This document shows positions 8,847-17,159 of a DNA stretch of 35,708 nt, piece by piece. The notes beneath the pieces were generated by a model. The model did no database searches. It was not told where the DNA came from and saw only the letters and a program-made list of their open reading frames with translations. The stretch is from Gemmatimonadales bacterium. GTDB lineage: Bacteria > Gemmatimonadota > Gemmatimonadetes > Longimicrobiales > Gaopeijiaceae. Both the position numbers and the translations under genes were made by a program. Location of the stretch: NCBI GenBank assembly GCA_007695225.1, contig REED01000121.1, forward strand, positions 1 to 35,708, written 5' to 3'. Positions within the stretch are counted from its first letter, which is position 1. Each line of letters starts with the position of its first letter.

Positions 8847-9376
8847 AGACCCTCTACCTCCTCCGCCACGCGAAGTCGAGCTGGGACGATCCTTCCCTTT
8901 CCGACGAGGAGCGTCCCCTCTCCCCTCGGGGGCGAAGGGCGGCCACCGCCATGGCCCATCACCTCCGGCGGGAGGGGGTGGCCCCCGACCGGATCCTCTG
9001 CTCCCCATCCCTGCGGACCCGACAGACACTGGACCACCTGGTCCCCGTGCTGATGGGCCCGGGGAACGCAGGGGAAGTCCTCTTCGAGCCGGCCATCTAC
9101 GAAGCAGCTCCCCATCAGCTCCTGGCGCTCCTCCAGTCCACCCCCCCGGAGATCTACTCGCTCCTTCTCATCGGCCACAACCCCGGCATGGCCTCTCTGG
9201 CGGCATCCCTCCCGGCTCCCGACGGGCACGACGCGTCCCTGGCGCACCTCCAGCGCAAGTACCCCACCGGAGCCCTGGCCACCTTCCAGTTTCCCCACGT
9301 GGAATGGGATGCCCTGCGCCCGGGGAGTTGCCGCCTCCTCTCCTTCGTTCGGCCCCGGGATCTTCCGGCGCCCTGA
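8843..9376 (+). CDS. sixA: SixA-like histidine phosphatase
   Basis: A 177-residue member of the histidine phosphatase superfamily. The catalytic motif LRHAKSS (His9) has the RHAK form typical of SixA phosphohistidine phosphatases, and the second catalytic histidine is in LLIGHNPGM. It probably removes phosphate from phosphohistidine proteins or a small phosphoester in the cytoplasm. It starts with GTG at 8843, overlapping the serine hydrolase stop by 4 bases. It converges with a CYTH-CHAD gene 18 bp away, a common pairing because both families handle phosphate or polyphosphate. Confidence 0.85.
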   Translation: MKTLYLLRHAKSSWDDPSLSDEERPLSPRGRRAATAMAHHLRREGVAPDRILCSPSLRTRQTLDHLVPVLMGPGNAGEVLFEPAIYEAAPHQLLALLQSTPPEIYSLLLIGHNPGMASLAASLPAPDGHDASLAHLQRKYPTGALATFQFPHVEWDALRPGSCRLLSFVRPRDLPAP

Positions 9377-9394
9377 GTCCGGCGGTGGATTCCC

Positions 9395-10939
9395 TCACCG
9401 CCAGAACCGACGGCGCTTCCGGTACTCCCTGAAGGCCTGGGTGGCCGCAGCCATCCGCTCCTCTCCATGGGCCAGGTGCCAGCCGATGACGACCCCGGCC
9501 ACGCGATGGCCGACAGGATCCCGGACCCCCGGGGGGAGGTCGGAGAGGAGCGCCTCGGCCATGGTCAGGTCCTGGAGTTCCCCGAGTCGATCCTGGACCG
9601 CGCGGATGGACCGCAGCCACCCCTTTCGCCCCCGAGCTTCGGGAAAAAGGGGCGCAAGGAAATCAGCGGCGTAGCGGAGACGCTTGACCCGGATCCGGAG
9701 GCGATGCCGATCGGCGTCGGGGAGTGTCTCCAGTTTCTTTCCCTCCCGTCGCACCCGTCCGTCCAGCCGATGGAGCGCCTCGCTGGCGAACGCCTTGCCG
9801 CCGATGGAGGAGGCCTTCTCCCCGGTCTCGCCCGCTGCGAGCATCCGCCCCTCCAACCAGGCCCCGATCCGGAGGATCAGTCCGGTGAAGCGAGAGGAGA
9901 GAACCACCCGCACGGCATGATCCGTCCTCATGGCCAGGCGCTTTTCCAGCTCCAGGTGGAGTCGTTCCATGTCCCTGTCTCCCGGTCGGGCCTGGCGCAC
10001 CGGTCGGATGATCTCGGAGAGGAGGACGTGGAGGTCCCGCACCGGGCCCAACTCGGCCAGGAGCCAGCGGAGATCCTCCTCGACCGGCTCGGCGAGGGCT
10101 GGGTCAAGGACAGGACGGAAGAGGCGGAGGGCTGATCGCAATCGCCGTGCCCCCACCCTCAGTTGGTGGATCGCCTCCGCCTTGTCCGTGACGCGAAGGT
10201 AGCACTGGTTTGCCAGCATCTGCTCCCGGCAGGCATGCCCGACGCCCTGCAGCACGTCCTTCAACCCGGCATCCGGCCGTGGGCCTGGGGGGCGCCATCT
10301 GGGGGGCTCCGGGTGGAGACCCGAGGCAAGCTGATACCCGCGGATCGACTTGGACGCCCATAGAAGGCGAAAGGGGACCGCCTCCAGCAGCTCCAGGGCC
10401 AGGGCCTGGAGGTGGTCCGCCCCCCCTCGTTTCAACTCCAACTCCAGTTCAAAGAGAGGTTCCCGTCGCGGCCCCGCCACGATGGAACCCCGGTCCAGGG
10501 CCGCCTCCACCTCCCACTCCCCTTCCCCCAACTGCCAGGAGGTACGACGTACCTCGGTATGGAACACAGGCGAGACCCCGGCACCCCGGAGTTTGTCCAG
10601 GAACCCGGGGCGTAGGTCGGAGGCCACCCGAGCGAAGAGTTCGCTGAAATCGGCTTGGCCTACAGGTACCTCCACCTCCCACTCGAGGCGTTGATAGGCT
10701 CCCTTCCCCGTGGCCGCCTTGAGGGTCTGGACCGAGCCCGTCCCCAGGTCCGTCCTGCGAACCCGGAGCTCCATTCCCTGGCGATGCAGGGCCCGGTCGG
10801 TGGTGTCGAAGTAGACCGACTGCATACGCTGTGTCCGAGGCCCGGACCGAAGGATGCGCCGGACGAGCGGGTGCCCCTGGAGCGTCCGGAGCGCCCCGGG
10901 ATCGATCTCCAGCTTAAGTTCGGTCTCACTCGGAGGCAT
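9395..10939 (-). CDS. CYTH and CHAD domain protein
   Basis: A 514-residue two-domain protein. The N-terminal CYTH domain (about 1-200) begins with the ExExK signature (Glu5, Glu7, Lys9) and has alternating acidic and basic residues that bind triphosphate and metal, e.g. ELRVRR and ELELELKRG. The CHAD domain (about 220-505) is helical with conserved histidines and arginines, e.g. [17 protein letters not shown] and [16 protein letters not shown], a polyphosphate-binding surface. The CYTH part may be a triphosphatase acting on inorganic tri- or polyphosphate. The start at 10939 is chosen because the CYTH signature follows at once; the longer frame upstream has no homology. It is convergent with the SixA-like gene. 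Confidence 0.88.
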   Translation of the reverse strand: MPPSETELKLEIDPGALRTLQGHPLVRRILRSGPRTQRMQSVYFDTTDRALHRQGMELRVRRTDLGTGSVQTLKAATGKGAYQRLEWEVEVPVGQADFSELFARVASDLRPGFLDKLRGAGVSPVFHTEVRRTSWQLGEGEWEVEAALDRGSIVAGPRREPLFELELELKRGGADHLQALALELLEAVPFRLLWASKSIRGYQLASGLHPEPPRWRPPGPRPDAGLKDVLQGVGHACREQMLANQCYLRVTDKAEAIHQLRVGARRLRSALRLFRPVLDPALAEPVEEDLRWLLAELGPVRDLHVLLSEIIRPVRQARPGDRDMERLHLELEKRLAMRTDHAVRVVLSSRFTGLILRIGAWLEGRMLAAGETGEKASSIGGKAFASEALHRLDGRVRREGKKLETLPDADRHRLRIRVKRLRYAADFLAPLFPEARGRKGWLRSIRAVQDRLGELQDLTMAEALLSDLPPGVRDPVGHRVAGVVIGWHLAHGEERMAAATQAFREYRKRRRFWR

Positions 10940-11066
10940 GGACTGGATCCTGACAGGTTCGGTCCCGGACCACCGGAGCCACCCCGATGGAGGGAATGCA
11001 GAGCGCTTCCCGCCCCCTCCGGAGGTCACCCCCGTGGTCCACTTCCTCAAGGATACTACATCGGCT

Positions 11067-11102
11067 CGGCCCGACACCGAAGGAGCATGCCGGGTCGGGC
11101 CG
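11067..11102. repeat. Inverted repeat in the CYTH-CHAD/msrP intergenic region
   Basis: CGGCCCGA (11067-11074) is the exact complement of TCGGGCCG (11095-11102), with 20 bases between. It lies in the 274-bp divergent region. It could be a hairpin or a regulator site; GC-rich sequence makes chance occurrence plausible. Confidence 0.35.
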
Positions 11103-11145
11103 GGCATTGCGGGGGGACGGGGACGCCTTGCGCATCTCCCCGGGA

Positions 11146-11163
11146 ATTCCGAGGATTCGGAAT
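11146..11163. promoter_or_regulatory. Palindromic candidate operator upstream of msrP
   Basis: ATTCCGA and TCGGAAT form a perfect 7+7 inverted repeat separated by GGAT, 50 bp before the msrP start. It is AT-richer than its surroundings, as expected for an operator of a dimeric regulator. No regulator gene is adjacent. Confidence 0.45.
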
Positions 11164-11213
11164 ACCCCCTGCATTGGCGGTACCTGCTTCCGTTCCCGTT
11201 TTGGAGCCCAGCA

Positions 11214-12185
11214 ATGCTGATCCGCAAGCCGAATGACATCCCCTCGTCGGAGATCACGCCGGAAGGGATCTACCTGGACCGCCGCCGTTTCCTGAAGCGT
11301 GCGGCCGCTGGTGCGATCCTCGCCGCCAGCCCGGGCTTCCTGGCTGCCGGGTGTGAAGCCGCGGGTCAGGGGGGAACAACCCCGTCTCCGGAAGCCGATG
11401 GCTTGGCGTTCCAGATGGGGGAGGAGCTTCGGGACGAGCTCACTCCCTACGAGGACGTCACCGGCTACAACAACTTCTATGAGTTCGGCCGGGACAAGGG
11501 TGATCCGGCGCGAAACTCCGGGAACTTCCAGATCCGTCCCTGGACGGTGGAGATCGGGGGGCTCTGCCACAACCCGGGGGTCCTGGACCTGGACGAGTTC
11601 CTCCGCCCCCATGAGCTGGAGGACCGGATCTATCGGTTCCGCTGCGTGGAGGCCTGGTCCATGGTCATCCCCTGGCGGGGCTTCCCCCTTGCACGCCTGG
11701 TGGAACGGGCGGACCCCCTGGGGAGTGCCCGATACATCGCCTTCACCACCGTCTACCGCCCCGAGGAGATGCCGGGACAGCGCCAGCCCATCCTGGACTG
11801 GCCGTATCGGGAAGGGCTTCGCCTGGACGAGGCCATGCACCCGCTCTCCCTCATGACCACCGGGGTGTACGGCAGGGATCTTCCGGTGCAGAATGGGGCT
11901 CCCCTCCGCCTGATGGTGCCCTGGAAGTACGGGTTCAAGAACATCAAGTCCATCGTGAAGATCGAGTTCACCGAGGAGATGCCGGTCAGCACCTGGGCCC
12001 ACGACAAGCCCCACGAGTACGGGTTCTACGCCAACGTGAACCCCGAGGTGGACCATCCCCGCTGGAGTCAGGCCCGGGAACGGCGGATCGGAGAGATCCG
12101 GCGTCGACCGACGCTCATGTTCAACGGATACGCGGACCAGGTGGCCTCCCTCTACTCGGGGATGGACCTGACCCGGTATTACTGA
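11214..12185 (+). CDS. msrP: MsrP, molybdopterin methionine sulfoxide reductase catalytic subunit
   Basis: A 323-residue protein of the MsrP (YedY) family, which reduces methionine sulfoxide in periplasmic proteins using a molybdenum cofactor and electrons from MsrQ. The Tat motif RRRFLKR (about 23-29) precedes a hydrophobic segment, as required for export of the cofactor-loaded enzyme. The Mo-coordinating cysteine is Cys144 in [14 protein letters not shown], a family hallmark. Other typical parts are GYNNFYEFG and [25 protein letters not shown]. The start is the ATG with GGAG 7 bases upstream; a longer frame runs back to 10854 without homology. msrQ follows 7 bases later. E. coli MsrP has 334 residues, so this one is full length. 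Confidence 0.93.
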   Translation: MLIRKPNDIPSSEITPEGIYLDRRRFLKRAAAGAILAASPGFLAAGCEAAGQGGTTPSPEADGLAFQMGEELRDELTPYEDVTGYNNFYEFGRDKGDPARNSGNFQIRPWTVEIGGLCHNPGVLDLDEFLRPHELEDRIYRFRCVEAWSMVIPWRGFPLARLVERADPLGSARYIAFTTVYRPEEMPGQRQPILDWPYREGLRLDEAMHPLSLMTTGVYGRDLPVQNGAPLRLMVPWKYGFKNIKSIVKIEFTEEMPVSTWAHDKPHEYGFYANVNPEVDHPRWSQARERRIGEIRRRPTLMFNGYADQVASLYSGMDLTRYY

Positions 12186-12192
12186 GCCCCGG

Positions 12193-12849
12193 GTGGAGAC
12201 CACCCGAAAGGTTGCGGGACCCACTCCCCCTTCCCTGGATCCAGGAGCCCGGCAGCGCACCGCCCGCCGGGTCCGGATCGGGGCATGGACCCTCGGGCTC
12301 CTCCCTCTGGCCCTCCTGCTCTGGGAGACCGCCACCCGGGGGCTGGGCTCGAACCCCATCGAGAAGGTCCTCCACCACACCGGGTGGTGGGGACTGTTCG
12401 TTCTCGTCCTCTCCCTGGCCGTCACACCCCTCCGGCGATGGACGGGGATCAACGCCCTCATCCAGGCCCGGCGGACCCTGGGCCTCTTCGCCTTCTTCTA
12501 CATCGCCCTCCACGTCGTCACCTACGTGGGGCTGGACCAGTTCTTCGCCTGGGGCTACATCCTTGAGGACGTTCTGGAGCGCCCCTTCATCACCGTCGGG
12601 ATGCTGAGCTTCCTCCTTCTCCTTCCCCTGGCCGTCACCTCGACCCGCGGGTGGATCCGTCGGCTGGGAAGGAACTGGACCCGCCTCCATCGCCTGGTCT
12701 ACCCGGCGGCCATCCTGGGGGTGATCCACTACATCTGGGGCGTTAAGACCGAGGCCCTGGCCCCCTTCCTTTTCGCCGCGGTGGTGGCCCTCCTCCTGGG
12801 GACCCGGCTCTATTTCGCCTTCCGGAAGCCTCCCCGTCCTTCCCCCTGA
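12193..12849 (+). CDS. msrQ: MsrQ, heme-binding membrane subunit
   Basis: A 218-residue membrane protein of the ferric reductase-like transmembrane family that passes quinol or flavin electrons to MsrP. About six hydrophobic helices are visible between residues 28 and 210. Candidate heme ligands are the histidines in [22 protein letters not shown] and [18 protein letters not shown]. The start is GTG at 12193, in the 7-bp gap after msrP. Order and spacing fit one msrPQ operon. The last 40 bases overlap the convergent ABC exporter gene on the opposite strand. Confidence 0.92.
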   Translation: METTRKVAGPTPPSLDPGARQRTARRVRIGAWTLGLLPLALLLWETATRGLGSNPIEKVLHHTGWWGLFVLVLSLAVTPLRRWTGINALIQARRTLGLFAFFYIALHVVTYVGLDQFFAWGYILEDVLERPFITVGMLSFLLLLPLAVTSTRGWIRRLGRNWTRLHRLVYPAAILGVIHYIWGVKTEALAPFLFAAVVALLLGTRLYFAFRKPPRPSP

Positions 12850-14651
12850 TGGGGTTCGCCGGTCTGCACTCGCCATAGCCCGGCATAGATCCCCTCTCGG
12901 GCCAGCAGTTCCCCGTGGGTTCCGGCCTCCACCACCCGTCCTCTCTCCAGGACATAGATGGCGTCGGCATTCCGCACCGTGGAAAGGCGATGGGCGATGG
13001 CGATGGTCGTCCGGTCCGCGGTGATCCGGTCCAGGGACCGCTGGATGGCCGCCTCCGTCTCGTTGTCCACGGCGCTGGTGGCCTCGTCCAGGATCAGAAG
13101 AGGCGGATCCTTGAGGATGGCCCGGGCCAGGGCGATACGCTGGCGCTGCCCCCCGGAGAGTTTCTGCCCCCGCTCCCCCACCACGGTATCGTAGCCCCGG
13201 GGAAGGTCGAGGATGAACCCGTGTGCTTCAGCCCGGCGTGCCGCATCCTCCACCTCTTCGTGGGATGCGCCCCAACTCCCGTACTCGACGTTCTCCCGAA
13301 CGGTACCGTGGAAGAGAAAGACGTCCTGGCTCACCAGCCCCATGGACCGTCGCAGATCCCCCAGTCGGATCTCCCGGAGCGGGATACCGTCCAGTGTGAT
13401 CTCCCCTTCCTCGATCTCGTAGAAGCGGAGAAGGAGTTTCACCAGGGTGCTCTTCCCCGAGCCGGTGGCTCCCACGATCCCCACCGTGGCCCCTGCCGGC
13501 ACGGAGATGGAGACGTTCCGGAGAACGGGCTCCCCCTCCCCATAGCCAAAGGTAAGGCCCCGGATCTCCAGGGCCCCCGCCACGGCTGCCGCTGGAAGGC
13601 TCCGGGTCCCGGTCCGGATGTTCACCGGCGTGTCCAGGACGTCCATGACCCGGTTCGTGGAAGCCATGGCCCGCTGGTACTGGTCCAGCGTCTCCCCGAG
13701 TCGGGTGAGGGGCCAGAGGAGGCGCTGGGTCAGGAAGATGAGAACGCTGTAGGTTCCCACCGCCAGGTTTCCCTCCACCGTCTCCATTCCCCCGTAGAGA
13801 AGGATGGCGGTGAAGCCCACCAGGATCACCATCCGGATGAGGGGGACGAAAGCGGAGCTGACCCGGATGGCCCGGCGGTTGCTTTCCCGATAGGCCTGGC
13901 TCTCCCGGGCCACCTGACCCGCCTCGAAGTCCTCGGCGGTAAATGCCTTGATGGTGGTCAATCCCCCCAGGTTGTTCACCAGGCGGGTGTTCAGGTATCC
14001 GACCCGCTGCCGGATATCCGCGTAGTAGGGGGTGAGACGTCGCTGGAACCAGATGGAGCCCCCCACCACCACCGGCATGGGGAGGATGGCCATCCACGCC
14101 ACCGAGGGCGCCAGGAGGAGGAAGGCCGCCCCGATGACCACCACCGTGGTCAGGACCTGGAGGATCTCGTTGGCTCCGATGTCCAGGAAGCGTTCGAGCT
14201 GGTTGATATCGTCGCTGAGGATGGACATGAGGCCCCCGGTGCTGCGCTCCTCGTGGTAGGCCAGTTCCAGTTCCTGGAGGTGCCGATAGGCGTCGAGGCG
14301 GAGCTCGTGCTGGACCACCTGGGCCAGATTCCGCCAGAGGATGGCGTAGGCATACTGGAAGACCGACTCCAGCACCCAGATGACCAGGGTGATGGCGGAG
14401 AGAAGGAGGAGCTGGTCCCAGATCTCCACCACGCCCAGACGGGCCAGGAAGGAGGCCTCCCGCTGCACCACCACGTCCACCGCCACCCCGATGAGGACCG
14501 GAGGCCCCAGGTCGAAGATCTTGTTCAGGATGGAGCAGGTGGACGCCAGTCCGATCCGCCGCCGGTGCGGCCGAGCGTAGGAGAGGAGTCGGCGGAGGGG
14601 TGGGTCGGGGGATTCGCCCCCTGTGCGGGGGAGGCCGGAAGATGGGGGCAT
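12810..14651 (-). CDS. ABC exporter, fused membrane and ATPase domains
   Basis: A protein of about 613 residues of the MsbA/multidrug exporter type. The first ~320 residues hold six membrane helices (ABC_membrane), e.g. [20 protein letters not shown]. The ATPase domain has Walker [11 protein letters not shown]-loop [10 protein letters not shown], signature LSGGQRQR, Walker [13 protein letters not shown] and the switch histidine in IAHRLST. It would work as a homodimer; lipid, drug or peptide substrates are all possible. The ATG at 14651 leaves a normal short N-terminus; the frame extends to an ATG at 14726 with an arginine/proline-rich lead that looks noncoding. Its 3' end overlaps msrQ tail-to-tail. 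Confidence 0.88.
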   Translation of the reverse strand: MPPSSGLPRTGGESPDPPLRRLLSYARPHRRRIGLASTCSILNKIFDLGPPVLIGVAVDVVVQREASFLARLGVVEIWDQLLLLSAITLVIWVLESVFQYAYAILWRNLAQVVQHELRLDAYRHLQELELAYHEERSTGGLMSILSDDINQLERFLDIGANEILQVLTTVVVIGAAFLLLAPSVAWMAILPMPVVVGGSIWFQRRLTPYYADIRQRVGYLNTRLVNNLGGLTTIKAFTAEDFEAGQVARESQAYRESNRRAIRVSSAFVPLIRMVILVGFTAILLYGGMETVEGNLAVGTYSVLIFLTQRLLWPLTRLGETLDQYQRAMASTNRVMDVLDTPVNIRTGTRSLPAAAVAGALEIRGLTFGYGEGEPVLRNVSISVPAGATVGIVGATGSGKSTLVKLLLRFYEIEEGEITLDGIPLREIRLGDLRRSMGLVSQDVFLFHGTVRENVEYGSWGASHEEVEDAARRAEAHGFILDLPRGYDTVVGERGQKLSGGQRQRIALARAILKDPPLLILDEATSAVDNETEAAIQRSLDRITADRTTIAIAHRLSTVRNADAIYVLERGRVVEAGTHGELLAREGIYAGLWRVQTGEPHQGEGRGGFRKAK

Positions 14652-14754
14652 GGGCGACGGGGGCGGGTGACGACGGCGGCGGGGAAGGAGCGGCCGGGGG
14701 CCGGGGGCAGATCGACGGAAACGCATCGGGACCGATCCGACAAGACGGAGACCC

Positions 14755-14819
14755 CGATGCGTGCCCGATGCGTGCCCGATGCGTGCCCGACGCGTGTTTG
14801 GCGCGTGTTTGGCGACGCC
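14755..14819. repeat. 11-bp tandem repeat array in a divergent promoter region
   Basis: Six consecutive 11-bp units. Units 1-3 are identical (CGATGCGTGCC at 14755, 14766, 14777). Units 4 and 5 share GCGTGTT and unit 6 is a partial degenerate copy. The array lies between the ABC exporter start and the copper monooxygenase start. An 11-bp period keeps every unit on nearly the same face of the helix, which suits cooperative protein binding; slippage is the alternative. Confidence 0.8.
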
Positions 14820-14859
14820 GGGACCCTCGATGATTTTTCCTGGCCGACCGATGGAGTTC

Positions 14860-14880
14860 AGGGTATCTTCGTAGTACCCT
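14860..14880. promoter_or_regulatory. Inverted repeat upstream of the copper monooxygenase
   Basis: AGGGTA and TACCCT are separated by 9 bases, 28 bp before the start at 14909. A TATCTT that could serve as a -10 box overlaps the left arm. A dimeric regulator could act here. No good -35 is visible. Confidence 0.35.
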
Positions 14881-14908
14881 ACCCGCCCCCCTCTTCCGGG
14901 CCTTCAAG

Positions 14909-16396
14909 ATGCGTATGCACCCGTTCGCCCCCCTTGGCCTGGCGGCTCTCCTCCTGACCATCCTGGCCCCCGTTCCGGCCTCCTCCCAGGATTTCTACTC
15001 CGACATCCGTCCCGTCCTGGTCCAGAACTGCATCCAGTGCCACACCGAGGCGGGTCCCGGGTGGTCCGTGGAGGACCCGGAAATGGCGTTCCAGGGTCGG
15101 CAGGCCATCGCCGCCGCCATCCTGGATCGGAGGATGCCCCCGTTCCTCGCGGCCCAGGGGGTGCAGGCCTACCATGACGACCCCTCCCTGAACTCCTACG
15201 TGCTGGAACTGGTTCGGGACTGGCGGGAAGGCGGGTTCGAGAAGGGGGAACCTCGCCCCGACCCCCTCCCCGTGGCTCGTGCCTCCCACGACCACGGAGC
15301 CCTGGGCGGCGCCCCCGGCACTCGCGCCTTCCAACACCATCTCTCCATCGAGGTGCTCCCGACGGGGACCTCCTACCTGCCGGACCAGACACGGGCCGAC
15401 GACTACCGCTGCTTCGTGGTGGACTGGACCGGCCAGGAGCCGGCCTACGTCACCGGCTTCCGGGCCGACCCCGGGAACCGCCTGGTGGCCCACCACCTGG
15501 TCGTCCATTCCGTCTCTCCCGACATGAAGGAGCGCTTCCGGGAGTTGGAGGACGCCGAAGAGGGCCTGGGGTATCAGTGCTTCGGGGGCGCCCTCCCGGA
15601 CCGCCTGGGCCAGCGAGCGGAGCGGGAGGCCTACGAAGCCCGCTACCCCGACGGCATCCGGGAACTGAGCCTTTCGAACTTCTGGCTCGCCCATTGGGCC
15701 CCGGGGATGGACGGGCACCTCTTTCCCGAGGGAACCGGGATCCTGATGGAGCCGGGGTCCGCCATGGTGGTTCAGATGCACTATTACGGCCAGGAGGCCC
15801 CGGGGGAGAGGGACACAGGAACCCGGATGGACTTCCAGCTGGCCGAGTCGGTGGAGCGGCCGGCCCTCCACTTTCCCCAGACCCGTGGGACATGGCTCGC
15901 CGGAGAACGGAACGGCTCCATGGTCATCGCCCCGGGAGAGACGGCCACCTACCAAGTGGCTGACGACCTGGAGACACTGGTGGGCTACATCTCCCGGGTG
16001 ACCCAGGTGGATCAGGAGCGGATCCAGGGGCTGGAGGTCCACGCCATCAACCTCCACATGCATGCCTTCGGTCAGTCGGGCGCCATTACCCTGTCGGACC
16101 GGAACGGGCGGAAGGAAACCCTTCTCTCGGTTCCCCGGTGGGATGTCCGGTGGCAGCGCGACTTCACCCTGGTGGAGCCCAGGATCTTCCCCAGGGAAGA
16201 CCTGGAGGGAACGTCCATCGCCGTCGAGTGCACCTTCCACAATCCCCGGAGCGAACCGGTCTACGGGGGATACGGCTCCTACGACGAGATGTGCTTCAAC
16301 TTCGTCTACCTGGCGGTGCAGACGGGGGAGCCCCGGGTGGAGGACGGTGAAGGCGACGGCGCCGATGAGGAGGGTCCGCTCCAGGACCCCCGCTAG
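14909..16396 (+). CDS. PHM-like copper type II monooxygenase with N-terminal heme-c motif
   Basis: A 495-residue exported protein (signal peptide about 1-26, ending ASSQ). A c-type heme motif CIQCH occurs at 41-45. The rest matches the PHM/DBM two-domain copper monooxygenase fold. The expected ligands are all present: CuH site His195-His196 (VAHHLVVHS) and His291 (VVQMHYYG); CuM site His383 and His385 (NLHMHAFG) and Met461 in DEMCFNF, like the DEMC of animal PHM. The enzyme would hydroxylate an unactivated C-H using O2 and two electrons, and the heme may supply electrons in place of ascorbate. The substrate is unknown. An 11-bp repeat array lies upstream; a broken barrel-protein gene lies downstream. 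The stop TAG begins a 19-nt element shared with the SDR gene. Confidence 0.85.
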   Translation: MRMHPFAPLGLAALLLTILAPVPASSQDFYSDIRPVLVQNCIQCHTEAGPGWSVEDPEMAFQGRQAIAAAILDRRMPPFLAAQGVQAYHDDPSLNSYVLELVRDWREGGFEKGEPRPDPLPVARASHDHGALGGAPGTRAFQHHLSIEVLPTGTSYLPDQTRADDYRCFVVDWTGQEPAYVTGFRADPGNRLVAHHLVVHSVSPDMKERFRELEDAEEGLGYQCFGGALPDRLGQRAEREAYEARYPDGIRELSLSNFWLAHWAPGMDGHLFPEGTGILMEPGSAMVVQMHYYGQEAPGERDTGTRMDFQLAESVERPALHFPQTRGTWLAGERNGSMVIAPGETATYQVADDLETLVGYISRVTQVDQERIQGLEVHAINLHMHAFGQSGAITLSDRNGRKETLLSVPRWDVRWQRDFTLVEPRIFPREDLEGTSIAVECTFHNPRSEPVYGGYGSYDEMCFNFVYLAVQTGEPRVEDGEGDGADEEGPLQDPR

Positions 16397-16412
16397 GAGG
16401 CTGTTGAAGAAG
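16394..16412 (+). repeat. 19-nt stop-codon-linked repeat, copy 1
   Basis: TAGGAGGCTGTTGAAGAAG; the first three bases are the stop codon of the copper monooxygenase gene. An exact reverse-complement copy is at 27668-27686, where it again begins with the stop codon of its gene. The core GGCTGTTGAAGAAG resembles the ends of several transposase elements, so it may be an IS-end scar. Confidence 0.7.
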
Positions 16413-16529
16413 TACAGGGTGCCCGTCCCCCTGATGAGGCATCTGCTGGGGCATGGGTATTGCTGGCTTCCACTTCGGCGGGCGGGGCGTCCCTCCGCAC
16501 CCGCTCGACCCCGACCCGGAGCCAATGCC

Positions 16530-17093
16530 ATGCCGCAATCCACCCAGATCCGAGGACTCCGCCCGCCCCACCTCCCCGCAGCCGGCGTCCTTGTCGCCAG
16601 CCTCATCCTCGCTGCCCCACTCCTCTCCGGGGGTGCCTTGGAAGGTCAGGTCCACGTCGGGGGGCAGTTCGCCCTTGCCTCGGACAGCGGGGTCGGACTC
16701 GGCGCCCGCCTGGTTTTCCCCCTCCGTCCGGAAAGGCTACGCCTGGACGGAGCGATGGACATCAACCACTACCCCAGCCCCGGAAGCGGGGTGGACGACT
16801 GGAACGAACTGAATCTGAACGCCCGCCTCCCCCTTCCCGTTTCGGATCGCTTCGTCACGCGGGTGGGTGCCGGACTCAACCTGGCCTTTGTCTCCACGGA
16901 AAGCGTGCCCGGAAGCGCCGGATAGAGCCGGACGGACGCGGGGCTCAACCTCCTGGCGGCGGTCGAATTCTCCCGAGGACGCTTCTCCCGGGGCCGGGTC
17001 ATTCCCTTCGTGGAGACCCGTTTGGTGCTGGGGGATCGAAGCCAGGCGATCCTCACCGGAGGCGTCACCCTTGGCTCGCCCCGGGGGCGCTGA
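16530..17093 (+). pseudogene. Outer-membrane beta-barrel-like protein, interrupted by in-frame TAG
   Basis: The frame begins with ATG at 16530 and encodes a signal peptide (hydrophobic core LPAAGVLVASLILAAPLL, then GQVHVGGQFALASDSG). Alternating beta-strand-like segments follow (GVGLGARLVFPL, RLRLDGAMDINHY, LNLNARLPLP, VTRVGAGLNLAF). A TAG at 16923-16925 ends the first 131 codons. Without any shift of frame the same pattern continues for 55 more codons (AGLNLLAAVEFSRG, VIPFVETRLVLG, AILTGGVTLG) to TGA at 17091. One base change (e.g. GAG or CAG to TAG) explains the break. The product, if intact, would be a small barrel or porin-like protein of unknown function. Confidence 0.75.
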
Positions 17094-17159
17094 CCTCACC
17101 GGGCGTTCTCCGATCCGGCCCTTTCCCCAGACCCCTGGCGCTCACCGTCAGCGGAGACC

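Noticed and set aside
12915..14957. 680-codon + frame opposite the ABC exporter
   Set aside because: Antisense shadow rich in Gly, His, Asp; the exporter motifs are on the minus strand.
16394..16529. Intact insertion sequence at the 19-nt element
   Set aside because: No transposase frame or paired terminal repeats occur next to either copy.
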